64,000 bases of DNA from Mesorhabditis belari (taxonomy: Eukaryota > Nematoda > Chromadorea > Rhabditida > Rhabditidae), in NCBI GenBank assembly GCA_958450365.1, contig CAUEEP010000729.1, positions 1,204,501-1,268,500 of the forward strand. Reading direction: 5' to 3'. A program made the position numbers and the translations under genes. This document shows, in pieces, positions 9,742 to 20,800 of the stretch; position 1 is the first letter of the stretch, and each line of letters opens with the position of its first letter. Below the pieces are notes generated by a model, which did no database searches, was not told the DNA's origin, and saw only the letters and a program-made list of their open reading frames with translations.

Positions 9742-10372
9742 ACCGTATTTTCTCTAATAGTTATAGTTTCTCTAATAGCACCCAGAGCGTCGCCTAAATT
9801 CGTATTTTCTCTAATATTAGTGCACCCTGATTAACCCCCTCGTTCTCAATCCCATTTGAGATATTCTTATGTTTTTTCTACCAAAAGATAGCCCTTGATT
9901 TTCTCTATCTTTTGGTATATCATACATAGAAATATCTTAAAATGGAGTTGAGAACGAGGGGTTTAAAGTTGGTCGAAGGGTTGTGGATGAGAGTCAACTT
10001 TAGACACCTCGTTCTCAGCTCAATTTCGAGATATTCTTATGTTTTCTCTACCAAAAGATAGCCCTTAATTTTCTCTATCTTTTGGTATATTAAACATAAA
10101 AATATCTTAAAGTTGAGCTGATAACGAGGCGTCTAAAGTTGACCCTCGTCCTCGACCCCTCGACCAACTTTAGATTCCTCGTTTGCTCGAAGTTGCTCGA
10201 AATCTCGAGAAGCGCTTATCAGAACCTATCGATGTGCGGTCGGAAAATGTAGCTGACGATGAGATCTAGCAGGGGATTTGAGTGTTGAGCTTCTGGGAAA
10301 GCTTTGGAAGCTGTAAAGTAGTCATCAACTCGGCTCGCTTGGGTGCACTACTATTAGAGAAAATACGGTGGT
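9742..10372. mobile_element. Inverted-repeat element with ACCGTATTTTCTCTAATAG ends
   Basis: The left end (ACCGTATTTTCTCTAATAGT) is mirrored by the right end (GTGCACTACTATTAGAGAAAATACGGT). Inside are two tandem ~125-bp hairpins: 9837-9961 and 10008-10133. Each reads CCTCGTTCTCA at one side, has a CTACCAAAAGATAG / CTATCTTTTGGTA stem, and closes with the complement. No ORF is recognisable. Confidence 0.55.
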
Positions 10373-10640
10373 AGACCTCACCCCTACTGTCTAAGTATCT
10401 CTAAAGGGTACTGTAACTGTCTACGTATCTTTAAAGGGTACTGGTATCTCTAAATGGTATCTCTAAATGCACTTTAAGAGATTTGATTTGAAGTTTTTTT
10501 GATCAATTTCAAGTGAAACCCTTAAGAGACCCATGTAAAAGCGATATTTAACCTTTAAGACTTTCGCATACTGTAACAGATGACTTTAAAGGGTTTAAAA
10601 GGTTTAAAATGTTTAAATGGATATGCTAATTCTTTTTGAT
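10373..10640. other. Short tandem duplications, no gene
   Basis: GGTATCTCTAAATGGTATCT-type and ACTGTCTACGTATCT-type short repeats lie around 10390-10470. Nothing else is recognised. Confidence 0.4.
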
Positions 10641-11690
10641 TCATTGAAAAACGCCTTTTCATTATGAAAAACTATACAAAATCCAAAGCCATTTCGATTT
10701 CTTTAAGAATTTCTTGGGGAAAATGATTAAAATAAACTTTGTCAATAGATTCTACGACTCTGATAACCCCAGGGCAAAAATTTGAAACATTAAATCTCAT
10801 TTGGGAATCATTTACAGAAGAAAAGAAAAATGATTGTAAAGTAGCGAGGTGTTCTTTGTGTGCGGCCATAATCGCACTTCATCTGGCACACAGTACCGAT
10901 AGATAGCGACTGTGAGGACCTCCTGGAGCCAATCTCATTTGGGAATCTTTTTTTTGAGCTCTCTTCCCGCTTAGGTGTTCCTATTTGCGCAGATCACAAC
11001 CTGCTTTCGCATTTGCTTCCCTTGCCATTGTCATCCAGTGTTTCCTATCTTGATTGTTCCTGGTTCGAAGTCTTCGACTTGCTTGTGATGGTTCGACTCT
11101 AGCCATCCCTAGCCAGCCATCCCCTAGCCAGCCATCCCTAGCCAGCCATCCCTAGCCAGTCATCCCTAGCCAGCCATCCCTAGCCAGCCATCCCTAGCCA
11201 GCCATCCCTAGCCAGCCATCCCTAGCCAGCCATCCCTAGCCAGCCATCCCTAGCCAGCCATCCCTAGCCAGCCATCCCTAGCCAGCCATCCCCAGCCAGC
11301 CATCCCCAGCCAGCCATCCCCAGCCAGCCATCCCTAGCCAGCCATCCCTAGCCAGCCATCCCTAGCCAGCCATCCCTAGCCAGCCATCCCTAGCCAGCCA
11401 TCCCTAGCCAGCCATCCCTAGCCAGCCACTCTGTCCATCTCTGCCATTCTTGTGCTCCACCTCGTTGCTGGTCTTCCGATCCTCTGGTCTAGCCACTCTG
11501 TGATTTTATGAATCTTACAGAACAAAAGAAAAATCGCTCTGTGACTGGCGAGATGTTCTTTGTGCGCGAGCAAAATCACTTTCCATCTGGCATCCCGTCT
11601 CGGTATGCTAGATGGAATTTTATTTTAACCATTTGACTCAAGAAAGTCTCAAGAGAATCGAAATGGCTTTGGGTTTCGTATTTGATAGTT
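10640..11690 (-). mobile_element. Non-LTR retrotransposon tail split by a minisatellite, flanked by inverted copies
   Basis: On the minus strand, 11480-11430 reads QRIGRPATRWSTRMAEMDRV. This is the GRP.TRW motif found just before the end of many LINE reverse transcriptases. Continuing past a 14-bp minisatellite (11098-11430), the minus strand near 11075-11000 reads RTRNNQDRKHWMTMAREANA, like the W...A.DR.KW tail of the same proteins. The outer flanks, about 10640-10900 and 11510-11720, are inverted diverged copies of each other (CATTATGAAAAACTAT / ATAGTTTTTCATAATG). It is a broken copy with no intact ORF. Confidence 0.55.
11098..11430. repeat. 14-bp minisatellite (CTAGCCAGCCATCC)
   Basis: About 23 copies of GCCAGCCATCCCTA, with a few CCCCAG variants near 11290-11330. 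A 14-bp unit is not a multiple of three, so the array breaks the LINE reading frame it lies in. Confidence 0.9.
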
Positions 11691-12157
11691 TTTCATAATG
11701 AAAAGCCGTTTTTTCAATAGATTCAGATTTGCGAGAAGAAAAGAATCGATTTCTAGAGCTTATTCCACGAAACAACTCACCAAGGGATCAAGAAGAATAC
11801 GCAAAAGTCAAAGAAAAGAGACTGTGATCTCCTTTTCTTTCTCTCTCTCTCTCTCTCGGTTCAATATTTGAATATCTTTATCTATCATTTGTTATTTAGT
11901 CTATTGTCTAATCTATTGTCTAACCTTTTGTCTATCCCTTTTTTGATCTATCTCTCTCTTTTTATTGATCTTTCACTGAATCTCTCTTTGAAATGAAAGT
12001 GTTGTGAGATGTCGAGCCCCTATTATTTTTGAATAAACGAATACTTGTTAGAGGAAAGAAAAAATTTTTTGACTTTAAACTTTCAAAGTTGAATCTTTAG
12101 CTAATTAAGACGATGAGGATCAAGAGATTAAGCTGGATTTGAATTGATTCTGAAGCC

Positions 12158-12272
12158 TACTACAGTCTACTGTCTACAGTCTACTGTCTACAGTCTACTG
12201 TCTACAGTCTACTGTCTACAGTCTACCGTCTACTGTCTACAGTCTACAGTCTACTGTCTACAGTCTACTCTC
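12158..12272. repeat. Tandem repeat CTACAGTCTACTGT
   Basis: Roughly eight copies of TCTACTGTCTACAG, itself nearly palindromic. No gene is visible between 11720 and 12400; a TCTCTC microsatellite lies at 11846-11857. Confidence 0.85.
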
Positions 12273-12424
12273 TACTATTCAATTCTCTAAAAAGAATACA
12301 ATCTCTAGAGTGGCTATTGGCCTATTTGGCCAAAATTTTCTTTTAGAAATCCTTCAAGATCTACATTTTAGGTTTTTGATGTTAAAATCCTAATTGTTGC
12401 TTTACGAAGTGTCTATTTCGATTA

Positions 12425-12870
12425 CTATAGTAAAAAAAGTGATAAAGATAATGATGAGAACGAGAATGAGAACGAGGATGAGAACGGATACAAGTGAACG
12501 GAATGACAACGAGGGGGAGAGGGGGGGGAGAACGAGAATGAAACAAAATGGAACGGAATGAGAACGAGAATGAGAATGAGAATGACAATGATAACTGCTG
12601 TCTTGCTGTCTTGTTGTCTTGCTTGCTCTATTAGACTGTTCCAATAGACGTACACTCTAGAGAATGAGAACAAGAATGACAACGAGAATGACAATGACAA
12701 TGCCAATGATATTTTGCCATTTCTTGTCGTCATTTCGTTATCATTCTCTAGAGTGTACGTCTATTGGAACAGTCTAATAGAGCAAGCAAGACAGCAAGAC
12801 AGCAAGACAGCAACACAGCAAGACAGCAAGTTGTCATTGACATTGTCGTTCTCATTCTCGTTGTCATTTC
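12425..12870. repeat. Palindromic low-complexity block
   Basis: GAGAATGAGAACGAG-type repeats lead into a large inverted repeat. Positions 12640-12665 (AGACGTACACTCTAGAGAAT) pair with 12740-12765, and the GACAGCAAGACAGCAA tract on the right matches CTTGCTGTCTTGCTGTC on the left. No protein is supported. Confidence 0.7.
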
Positions 12871-13092
12871 ACTTTTTGCTCACTTTAATGATTCAGTGAA
12901 AAGAATGATGCTCGTAGTGAGAGTTCGTAAATGCTTTTGGACTTCTATTGGACTTATCTAGCATTTCCATATGTCAGAAGGTGAGCGACTGTGCTCTCTA
13001 CCAAAGTACTTAACTTACGCTAGGGTTAACGGTGTACAGACGGTACTATTAGAGATTAGAGTGAGCTTCTCTTCGTTAATCTTGATCTTGGG

Positions 13093-13425
13093 ATGGGTGA
13101 CGAGGATGTCAACTACGACTCGAATGCGTCAATTGAATTAAACACTACTAGAAATGAATGGACGTCTGCTAGCCATGCCGAAACCGAAGAAGGACTTCAG
13201 AGGATAGAATTCAATGATCTGGATACCAAAGCATTCTTGGTGAATGATAATGTTTTAAATTTGTTTTCTTGTTTATTGTTACTTTATTACTTGTTACTTT
13301 GTTCTTTTACTTTGTTACTTTGTTACTTTGTTATTTTACTTTATTACTTTGTTACTTTATTACTTTGTTCTTTTACTTTTTTGTTATATTTTTTGCTTTA
13401 GTTATCCAATTGTTTATGAATAAAA
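13093..13425 (+). CDS. Possible small hypothetical gene, uncertain
   Basis: From the ATG at 13093, about 55 residues look more like coding sequence than the surroundings: acidic and mixed in composition (GDEDVNYDSNASIE...EEGLQRIEFNDLDTKAF). After that the frame runs into a TTACTTTGTTACTTTG microsatellite and ends at a stop near 13400. AATAAA follows at about 13420. No family is recognised. It could be the last exon of a small gene, or chance. There is no clear splice partner upstream. Confidence 0.2.
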
Positions 13426-13565
13426 CGTAAAGAATATTTCTTGTATTTGAAATCTTTATCATCATTTTTTGATGTAGTTTAGATCACAGCTTTATAAAAT
13501 ATATGTACATGGTCTAAGACGTATACTCTACGGTCTAAGACGTATACTCTTGAAAAATCGACGCA

Positions 13566-13910
13566 CATTTACGTATATTAGAAGTTTTAGAAGTAGAAGT
13601 AGAAGCAGAAGTGGAAGTAGAAGTAGAAGTAGAAGTAGAAGTGGAAGTGGAAGTAGAAGTAGAAGTAGAAGTGGAAGTAGAAGTAGAAGTAGAAGCAGAA
13701 GTGGAAGTAGAAGCAGAAGCAGAAGTGGAAGTAGAAGTAGAAGTAGAAGTAGAAGTAGAAGTAGAAGCAGAAGTAGAAGCAGAAGTAGAAGCAGAAGCAG
13801 AAGCAGAAGCGGAAGTAGAAGCAGAAGTAGAAGTAGAAGTAGAAGTAGAAGTAGAAGTAGAAGTGGAAGCAGAAGTAGAAAGAGAAGCAGAAGTACTTTT
13901 AGAAATAGAA
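13566..13910. repeat. AGAAGT/AGAAGC hexamer-type satellite
   Basis: About 340 bp of AGAAGTAGAAGC-type units with GGAAGT variants. Two of its frames are open by composition alone, one giving Arg-Ser repeats and one Glu-Val repeats. I do not annotate them as genes. Confidence 0.9.
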
Positions 13911-14103
13911 TTAGTTGAGATGATTAGACATTATCCGTAGCTGAATCAAATACCAAAGCATGAATAAAAACCAACGAATGGAAATAAATACATTCAAAAC
14001 TCGTTAGGTGGAAAAGATCCTAAGAAAACCGTTCACTATCGAGGCTCGTTTACTATCAAGGTTTTATAAGGAATGACAATAAAAACGGAGAAAAAACGCA
14101 TCC

Positions 14104-14215
14104 TATAGCATCTTGTAGCATCTTGTAGCATCTTGTAGCATCTTGTAGCATCTTGTAGCATCTTGTAGCATCTTGTAGCCTCTTCGTAGCCTCTTGTAGC
14201 CTATAGCAGTCTTGT
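14104..14215. repeat. 10-bp tandem repeat TCTTGTAGCA
   Basis: About eight direct copies of TCTTGTAGCA, then degenerate copies (CTTCGTAGCC, CTTGTAGCC). It is flanked by non-repetitive DNA with no recognisable gene. Confidence 0.9.
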
Positions 14216-14671
14216 AGCAGTGTACTGTAACTTGAAATAATAGTAAGTTGATGGTAGTCAAAAGTGAACGCGTTTTAGAAAACGAAATCACAACATTTCT
14301 TTCTCATTTGGATTGGTAGAATCGGGAAAAGAAATGGCCGATTGTAACAAGAGTCGCTTCTCCTTTTTTCCCCCAATTTCCACAAATATTTGACGATACG
14401 CCTTGTCGACAATCCAACAACGGAATAGAGGACAATGACGGAATTCTATTCTTCAATTTCACATCATTAGTTCGTTTTTTAGTTGAAAAACTCAAAACCT
14501 AAGCTTTAAAGCTTGTACTTTGTGCTTCATTGTGTAAGCAGGAGCTTTTGGTGCACTGAATTCAGAAGGATTTCGAAAATTCTTCTTTACTGAAAAAATT
14601 CTAGTGATTTTGTGAAAATTCTGTTTCTTTATGGCTGATTTTGGCTTTAAGTCATTCATTGTTTGGAAAAG

Positions 14672-14732
14672 TTCGTTGTTTGTCTGTTTGTCTGTTTGTT
14701 TGTTTGATTGTTTGTCTGTCTGTTTGTCTGTT

Positions 14733-14795
<63 letters not shown>

Positions 14796-14872
14796 TTGTT
14801 TGTCTGTTTGTTTGTCTGTCTGTTTGTCTGTCTGTTTGTTTGTTTGTTTGTTTATTTGTTTATTTGTTTTGA
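14672..14872. repeat. TGTC/TGTT microsatellite
   Basis: About 200 bp of TGTCTGTTTGTCTGTC. It translates in all frames as Cys/Leu/Val repeats; these are artefacts of the repeat. Confidence 0.95.
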
Positions 14873-14928
14873 AAAGTTTGTTCAAAACAGTTTTGTTTCA
14901 ATTCGCATTGAAAAAGGAAGAATTTTTG

Positions 14929-15013
14929 TCACGAGTAGGGGTCGAACCCACGGCCTCTGACCTGTGGGTTGCCCAGAGACCAATGCTCTAACCGACTGAG
15001 CCATGACTGCGGG
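14929..15013 (-). repeat. tRNA-like sequence (SINE head or tRNA relic)
   Basis: Read on the minus strand it has an A-box-like TGGCTCAGTCGGTTAGAGC and a B-box GGGTTCGACCCC at tRNA spacing. The two ends (GCAGTCA and CTCGTGA) do not form an acceptor stem, so it is not a working tRNA. It resembles the tRNA-like copies at 29148, 29720, 31658, 35732 and 60678. Confidence 0.65.
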
Positions 15014-15229
15014 CTTTCCTTCCCCCCAGGAAGGGCATTCAAAAGGGCCTGTTAACAAGTTTTGAGCTCAAAGTAAATGATTATTCTTAAGATCTTCAAT
15101 TCAAATGCTTGTAATCGCTAATTGTACCGTAATTTGAAGCTTTTTGTAGTCGAATGTCAAATCTTTTGCACTCAATTCGACCGTATTCTTTCAGCTTTTA
15201 CCGTAATCCATTTTCTTATAGAATTTTCA

Positions 15230-16130
15230 ACAAATCTACTAAGCTAAATCGATTTTCTTTGTAGATTTTTAACAAATTTAATACGGATTTAATAGAATGT
15301 TTCAAAATTGTAAAGGGCAGGCAACCTATCCCCTCTTTTTCGAGATTTATTCAAAGTTAATCCCACGGTTAGTTCAAGGAGAGGTTCTTTCGTTTTAGAA
15401 ATTCTTTCGTTAGAAATTCTTTCGTTAGAAATTCTTTCGTTAGAAATTCTTTCGTTTTAGAAATCCCAGTCACCTTTAATAAGTTTGTTTATAACTCTTT
15501 TCCAATAAGAATTGCCCAATAAGAACTGTCAGAATTTGGAGTCGACTCCCCAGAGTCTCGTAGAGAGTCCAATCGTCTCGAAACCTTTAAATTATCTGTA
15601 GATGATCTTGATCTTGAAGCGCTAGTGGATCCTAGAGCTCTAGTGGCTCTAGTTCAAGCTTCAAGCTCTAGTGGATCCTTGACGTTTTCTGTGCTACCCA
15701 CATTTTACATATATTATATCGTGTTTCTTTTTATCGGCCCTTTTCGTGTTATGTGCATGAATTCATGTGTTTTAAATCTTAAATCTAGTGCACTTTATCT
15801 CAGGTCCTGAATAAAGTATCTATATAAATCTACCAAGCTAAATCGATTTTCTTATAGATTTTCAACGGTTCCTGTTTTGATCTAATACGGTTCCAATGCG
15901 GTTCTTTTTTTGATCCAATACGGTTCCAATACGGTTCCAATAAGGAAATCTATTAAGCTAAATCAATTTTCTAATAGATTTCCAACAAATCTACTAAGCT
16001 AAATCGATTTTCTAATAGATTTCCAACAAATCTACTAAGCTAAAGCGATTTTCTTATAGATTTCCGACAAATCTACTAAGCTAAATCAATTTTCTTATAG
16101 ATTTCCAACAAATCTACTAAGCTAAATCTC
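15230..16130. repeat. Degenerate ~43-bp repeat (ACTAAGCTAAATCGATTTTC)
   Basis: Copies of AATCTACTAAGCTAAATCGA followed by TTTTCTTATAGATTTCCAAC occur at 15230-15300 and then tandemly at 15825-16130. In between are small duplications (GTTAGAAATTCTTTC at 15400-15460). No gene is recognised. Confidence 0.7.
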
Positions 16131-16779
16131 CTTAAAATCCCAAAAATTGATTGAAAATCAAAAAAAATTCTTCTTTTTGTCTTGTTTTTCTTGAGATAAT
16201 TTGAGATTTTGAAAATTTTTCAACAATTTTTCAACAATTTTCCAACAAAAGTGCTTCAAAGTTCTCTCAACCCCTTTTCCTTCAATTCTAATTAAATGTC
16301 TGAGAATTATTCTGAAAAAAAGTGAATTGTTTTTCAGAAAAGATTCAAAATTTCAATCAATTTCTCTCTTTTTTTACGTTTTTCTATTTGTAAAAGATTT
16401 TAGTTTAAAGATTTTGAACTTTATTTGAGAAATTCTCTTTTAGACTCTTTTAGATATCGATATGCTTTATTTAGTTAAATAGCGATAGTGACAGTGACGT
16501 TGAATAGCGACAAAAAAGATCACAATAATCACCAAGGACACCAAACACACCCAAAAAAGATAAAAAGATACTTGAAGAAAGACAGAACAGTCAAATCAAT
16601 TGCCGAAATTGCGCAGTGGGAATATGGGAAGTGGGGATATCTAGCTGTGATATGCTGTGATCTAGCATATCTAGCTAGGCAGGGGTATCACGAACATAAG
16701 AGGGTAAAAGGTTTCACAATTTAATAACTCGATTAAAAAAGAAACTGTGGAAGTTAGAAACGGAAACGGAAGATTAGCT

Positions 16780-16998
16780 GTTGGAAACGATGGTTAGTGG
16801 TTGGAAACAGAAGGTTAGCAGTTGGAAACGAAGTTAGCCGTTGGAAACGGGTTAGCAGTTGGAAACGAAGGTTAGCAGTTGGAAACGAAGGTTAGCTGTT
16901 GAAAACGGGAGGTTAGCTTTTGGAAACGATGGTTAGAGGTTGGAAACAGAAGGTTAGCAGTTGGAAACGAAGGTTAGCTGTTGGAAACGGAAAGGTTG
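16780..16998. repeat. ~21-bp tandem repeat GGTTAGCAGTTGGAAACGAA
   Basis: About ten degenerate copies of GGTTAGCAGTTGGAAACGAA. Confidence 0.85.
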
Positions 16999-17039
16999 GC
17001 GCATGAGAAAAGTCGCACTTCTGGAGGCGCCCCGTAGAG

Positions 17040-17352
17040 AGTGCTTTGCTTTGCGCTTTGCTTTCCTTTGCTTTGCGCTTTGCGCTTTGCTTTGCGCTTT
17101 ACTTTGCTTTGCGCTTTACTTTGCTTTGCGCTTTACTTTGCTTTGCGCTTTGCTTTGCTTTGCGCTTCTTTGCTTTGCGCTTTGCTTTGCGCTTTGCTTT
17201 GCGCTTTGCTTTGCGCTTTGCTTTGCGCTTTGCTTTGCTTTGCGCTTTGCTTTGCGCTTTGCGCTTTGCTTTGCGCTTTACTTTGCTTTGCGCTTTACTT
17301 TGCTTTGCGCTTTGCGCTTTGCTTTGCTTTGCGCTTTACTTTGCTTTGCTTT
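17040..17352. repeat. CTTTGCTTTGCG microsatellite
   Basis: About 310 bp of CTTTGCGCTTTGCTTTGCGC. Open frames across it (Leu/Cys/Ala/Phe repeats) are composition artefacts. Confidence 0.95.
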
Positions 17353-19137
17353 TTTTCCCTTTTTTCCCTTTTTTCACTTACAAGCTTGATTACAATTCAT
17401 TTTTTTATGCAGGAACAATTTGTAGGAGTATAGCCGTGTAGGGGTGGGGTGGGCAGGGGTCCTGAGGGAGTGGGGATTCAAGAGAAGAGATGGGGGGTAC
17501 TATGGCTATGGAAAAGAAGCAAGAGAAGCAAGAGAGAGGTGCGGCCGGCCGTTCCGCTGGGATAGGGCAATCGATTCGCGTTGCGTGCGGTGCGTCGCGT
17601 TTTTTTCCACTCTTCTCTCTTTTCTTTTCTCTTTTTTCCTGACTCTTTGACATTGAGACGAGAGTCTTTGATCTTCAAACGATTTTTTTTTGAAAAATAT
17701 TGACTTATTATTGACTTTTAAAGTTTATTTGGTCTTTTTTGAGTTTATTTAGCGTTTAAATCGTTTAGGTTTATTGTTTTCAAGCGTAGCTTAGGCTTAA
17801 ATCTGTTATTTATCTTATTTAAGAGGCCTATTTGTGCCTTTTCTTATATTGTATTATTGTTGAGCGTTTAGATGGAGTTGAGTAATAGAAATGTGCATTT
17901 TCTTGCGTACTGAATTCTTTATTCTTTGAAGTTGAGTATATTTTTATAGTTTTTATAGTTTTTCTGGTTTTTATAGTTTTTCTAGTTTTAAAACAGGCTT
18001 GGACCTGTATCGATTTCTAAAATTAATTAAAAAATAAGCTTCAATCGTGACTTACAAATTTCTACTCAATTTGTCTAAACGATCAATAAATTATCAATGT
18101 TTGCTTTGTACTTTGCTTTGTACTTTACTTTGTACTTTACTTGGTACTTTGTGCTTACACTTTATGCTCAAACGTACCTTTCTAGCACACTGAATTCTTC
18201 ATTTTTCTCACGATTTCTAGAAGAAAAATGAAGAATCCAGTGCACTAGGTGCTTATTTTTAAGCACCTAGTGCTTTAAGCTTTAAGCTCAAAGTACAATT
18301 CAAAAGTACAATTCAAAATTTCTATAGCATTGAAGAAAAGGCGAAAAATGAAAATGGTTTAAATGATCGTTGATTGAGAAGCTTTGTGACGAAATGCTTC
18401 TTCTGAGAATGCAAGAAAAGCGCGAGACGCGCGAGAGCAATGATCGGTAGTGAAATGCAAAAAAAACGAAAAATCGAAAAGAAAGCGCTTATCGTTTTAG
18501 TTTGGTGAAGTTGTCTTGATGCAAATTGAAAAATTTTATGTACTCTGTGTACTTTGTGCTCTAACTTCTAAACGCATCCCTTTTGGCGCTGAATTCTTCA
18601 TTTTTCTCGCGTATTGCCGTGAGAAAAATGCAGAATTCAACGCTAGAAGGGATGCGTTTAGAAGTTAGAGCACAAAGTACATTAGAAAGTCTACTCATTG
18701 GTTTAAATATCAATTAAAAAGTCGTTATTTCGAAAGTTTGGTTATATTCTGTTAGTTCTAAATTCTATAATCTAAATCTAAAACGCATCCAGACAACTTT
18801 TTCCCTTTGGTGGTGGTTGGTTTGCTCGCGGCCGCTCTTTGAAATGCGTTTCGTCAAATTTTCAAATCTTTCTCGGTTCAGCTTATATTAACTAGTCATT
18901 TGACCTTAAAAATTGCATATCTAAGGCTAAAGACTATTACTAAAAGTCTATTGTTTATTAAACTTTAGAAAAAGAAGAAAAAGAAAAAGAAAGAAGAGAA
19001 AAAGAAAAAAAAAGAAATATAAAAAGTCGCGCTAAATAGCTTAAAACCTGTAAAAGCCATTTATTCATTCACTTAACTGAATATCTTTAAAACAGACAAG
19101 AAAAAAACTATTTAAGCATTGAAGTTTTTCATAAATC
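17353..19137. other. No gene seen; two hairpins
   Basis: AT-rich intergenic sequence. Positions 18545-18681 form a long hairpin: TGTGCTCTAACTTCTAAACG at the left pairs with CGTTTAGAAGTTAGAGCACA at the right, with a GAATTCTTCATTTTTCTC inner stem. A shorter related hairpin is at about 18185-18250. The GC-rich stretch at 17420-17600 carries no recognisable gene. Confidence 0.5.
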
Positions 19138-19145
19138 CGGGGTTG

Positions 19146-19601
19146 GGGAGTGGGACAAATGCGACCTTTTTTTTGCGCACCCGGCCATTTGCGCACCTTT
19201 TTTTCCGCACCTGGCCCATTAGCGCACCTTTTTCGCGTTTAAAAAGCCAAAAAGCAATATAACCAATTTCTATTCCAAAAGTTGTTTTCTAGGTAATTTG
19301 AGGGTGTAGAATCGAAATTTTGACATATCAGAGCTTGTGGAAGCGAACGGACGGAGTTATACAAAGAGAAAAATCGACCATTTTCTGTAATTTGACCTAC
19401 CCGTTTTGTCTTTCAAATTGATTCCACACGCTCTGTTATGTCAAAATTTCGATTCTACACCCTCAAATTACCTAGAAAAACAACTTTTGGAATAGAAATT
19501 GGTTAATATTAGCTTTTAGAGCTTTTTAACGAAAAAGGCGCTAATGGGCCAGGTGGAAAAGGTGCGCATGGCCGGGTGCAAAAAGGCGTTTGTCCCACTC
19601 C
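19146..19601. mobile_element. hAT-like MITE, 8-bp TSD CGGGGTTG
   Basis: Termini GGGAGTGGGACAAATGCGAC and its near-complement are flanked by CGGGGTTG on both sides (19138-19145 and 19602-19609). Next to each end is TTTGCGCACC-type sequence. An 8-bp duplication suggests the hAT superfamily. No transposase is present. Two further copies lie at 37933-38430 and 60062-60481. Confidence 0.8.
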
Positions 19602-19609
19602 CGGGGTTG

Positions 19610-19975
19610 GGACAATTTTCTTTCGCTGGAAAAGGCCTTAGGAAAGGCCGTAGAGCTTCAAAAATGTTTTTAGAGAAGGGAATCGTATGCGTAGATTCCG
19701 AATTTCGACAAATCCGACCTCGCTGACACGTCAAATTTTGGCTAAAAGGCAAAAACTGCGGAAAAGCCTTAAGTTGCGTAGTTTTTGCCTTTTAGCCAAA
19801 ATTTGACGTGTCAGCGAGGTCGGATTTGTCGAAATTCGGAATCTACACATACGATTTCCTTATACGTAAATATTTTTGGAGTTGCCGCGCAAAAAATATA
19901 ACTTTACACAAAAGTACTCAAATGCTCTGGAACTTTTACCATTGGAAAGCCAAAAGTTCAAGCTTCATTTTGGTA
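19610..19975. repeat. Foldback remnant of the same MITE family
   Basis: The block from TCGCTGGAAAAGGCCTTAGG at 19625 through the CTCGCTGACACGTCAAATTT palindrome (about 19718-19825) matches the interior of the 60062-60481 element. It is probably an older copy that the 19146 element landed beside or in. Confidence 0.55.
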
Positions 19976-20410
19976 CCTAATACTTAGAAGAGCGCGCAAA
20001 ACGCAGCTCTAATAACCTAGTCGATCTGCTATCAATGCTATCGATATCGATTATCGATCCCTTATCGATAATCGAGATAATCGTATCGATAAGGTTTTTT
20101 GTGATACATTGCTCTTCTAACAGTACGTATTAGGTGCCAAAATGAAGCTTGAACTTCTTGCTTTCCATTGGTAAACGTTTCAGAGCATTTGGAGCTAAAA
20201 ACACAAAGATATGTCCGTTTTAGCACGAGCACTCCAAAATATCGAATAGCCAAGCCTACTTTGCGCCAAATTTTTTGCGTAATAACTTTCTTCTAATTGG
20301 GCGAATCTTTATGATTTTGGTGTCATTTTGTAGATCTCAATAAGTGTAACAAAATGACACAAAAATCATATAGAGATTGACCGACTTAAAAGAAAGTTAT
20401 GGCGAGTTGC
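19975..20410. repeat. Inverted copy of the 8031-8460 repeat pair
   Basis: It contains, in reverse, the GCGCGCAAAACGCAGC end, the ATCGAT-rich core (20040-20095) and the ATAACTTTCTTCTAA hairpin (20280-20405). Both parts occur in the same order and spacing as at 8031-8460, so the whole ~430 bp is one dispersed unit. Confidence 0.65.
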
Positions 20411-20800
20411 GCAAAAGACAAAAGACTGCGCAAAAAATTTGGCGCAAAGTAGCCACTTCCTAAACGCGTTCCAGCTATTTTTAGCTTCGAACTGACAACT
20501 TTTTCGCGCCAAAAACTCTCTTCTAACGAATTATCTTTCGAAATCAAAAATATCGCGCTGTGAAGTGTAGAGATCGGCAAAAAGATAGCAAATTCTCTAA
20601 AAATTCCGAAATATTCGCCCTTTTCCTGATCGAATCGACCCTTTTTCATTTGGTTCGTCTTCGTCACGTTTTCGCTATTTGAAAAGAACATTTGGCTTTC
20701 GAGATTTGTTTGATTGTGTCCGCCGAATTGCGTTTCGTATTTTTGTCCGTGCTGTTCACATTTCGTGATCATTGTTTTAAAAAAATCTTTTCCAATTTAG

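Noticed and set aside
11098..11430. CRISPR-like array
   Set aside because: Direct 14-bp units with no spacers, in a eukaryotic LINE remnant.
13550..13940. Arg-Ser-rich protein resembling a splicing-factor RS domain
   Set aside because: It comes from an AGAAGT hexamer array. An overlapping frame is equally open (Glu-Val), and no RNA-binding domain or gene structure is nearby.
14631..14991. Cys-Leu-Ser-Val repeat protein
   Set aside because: TGTC/TGTT microsatellite. The end of the frame runs into a tRNA-like sequence on the other strand.
16961..17441. Leu/Cys/Ala-rich ORFs of about 130-140 codons
   Set aside because: Microsatellite CTTTGCTTTGCG read in three frames.
20386..20772. 128-codon minus-strand ORF upstream of csnk-1
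   Set aside because: No family motif. It overlaps the dispersed hairpin repeat at its 3' end and lies opposite the likely csnk-1 promoter.
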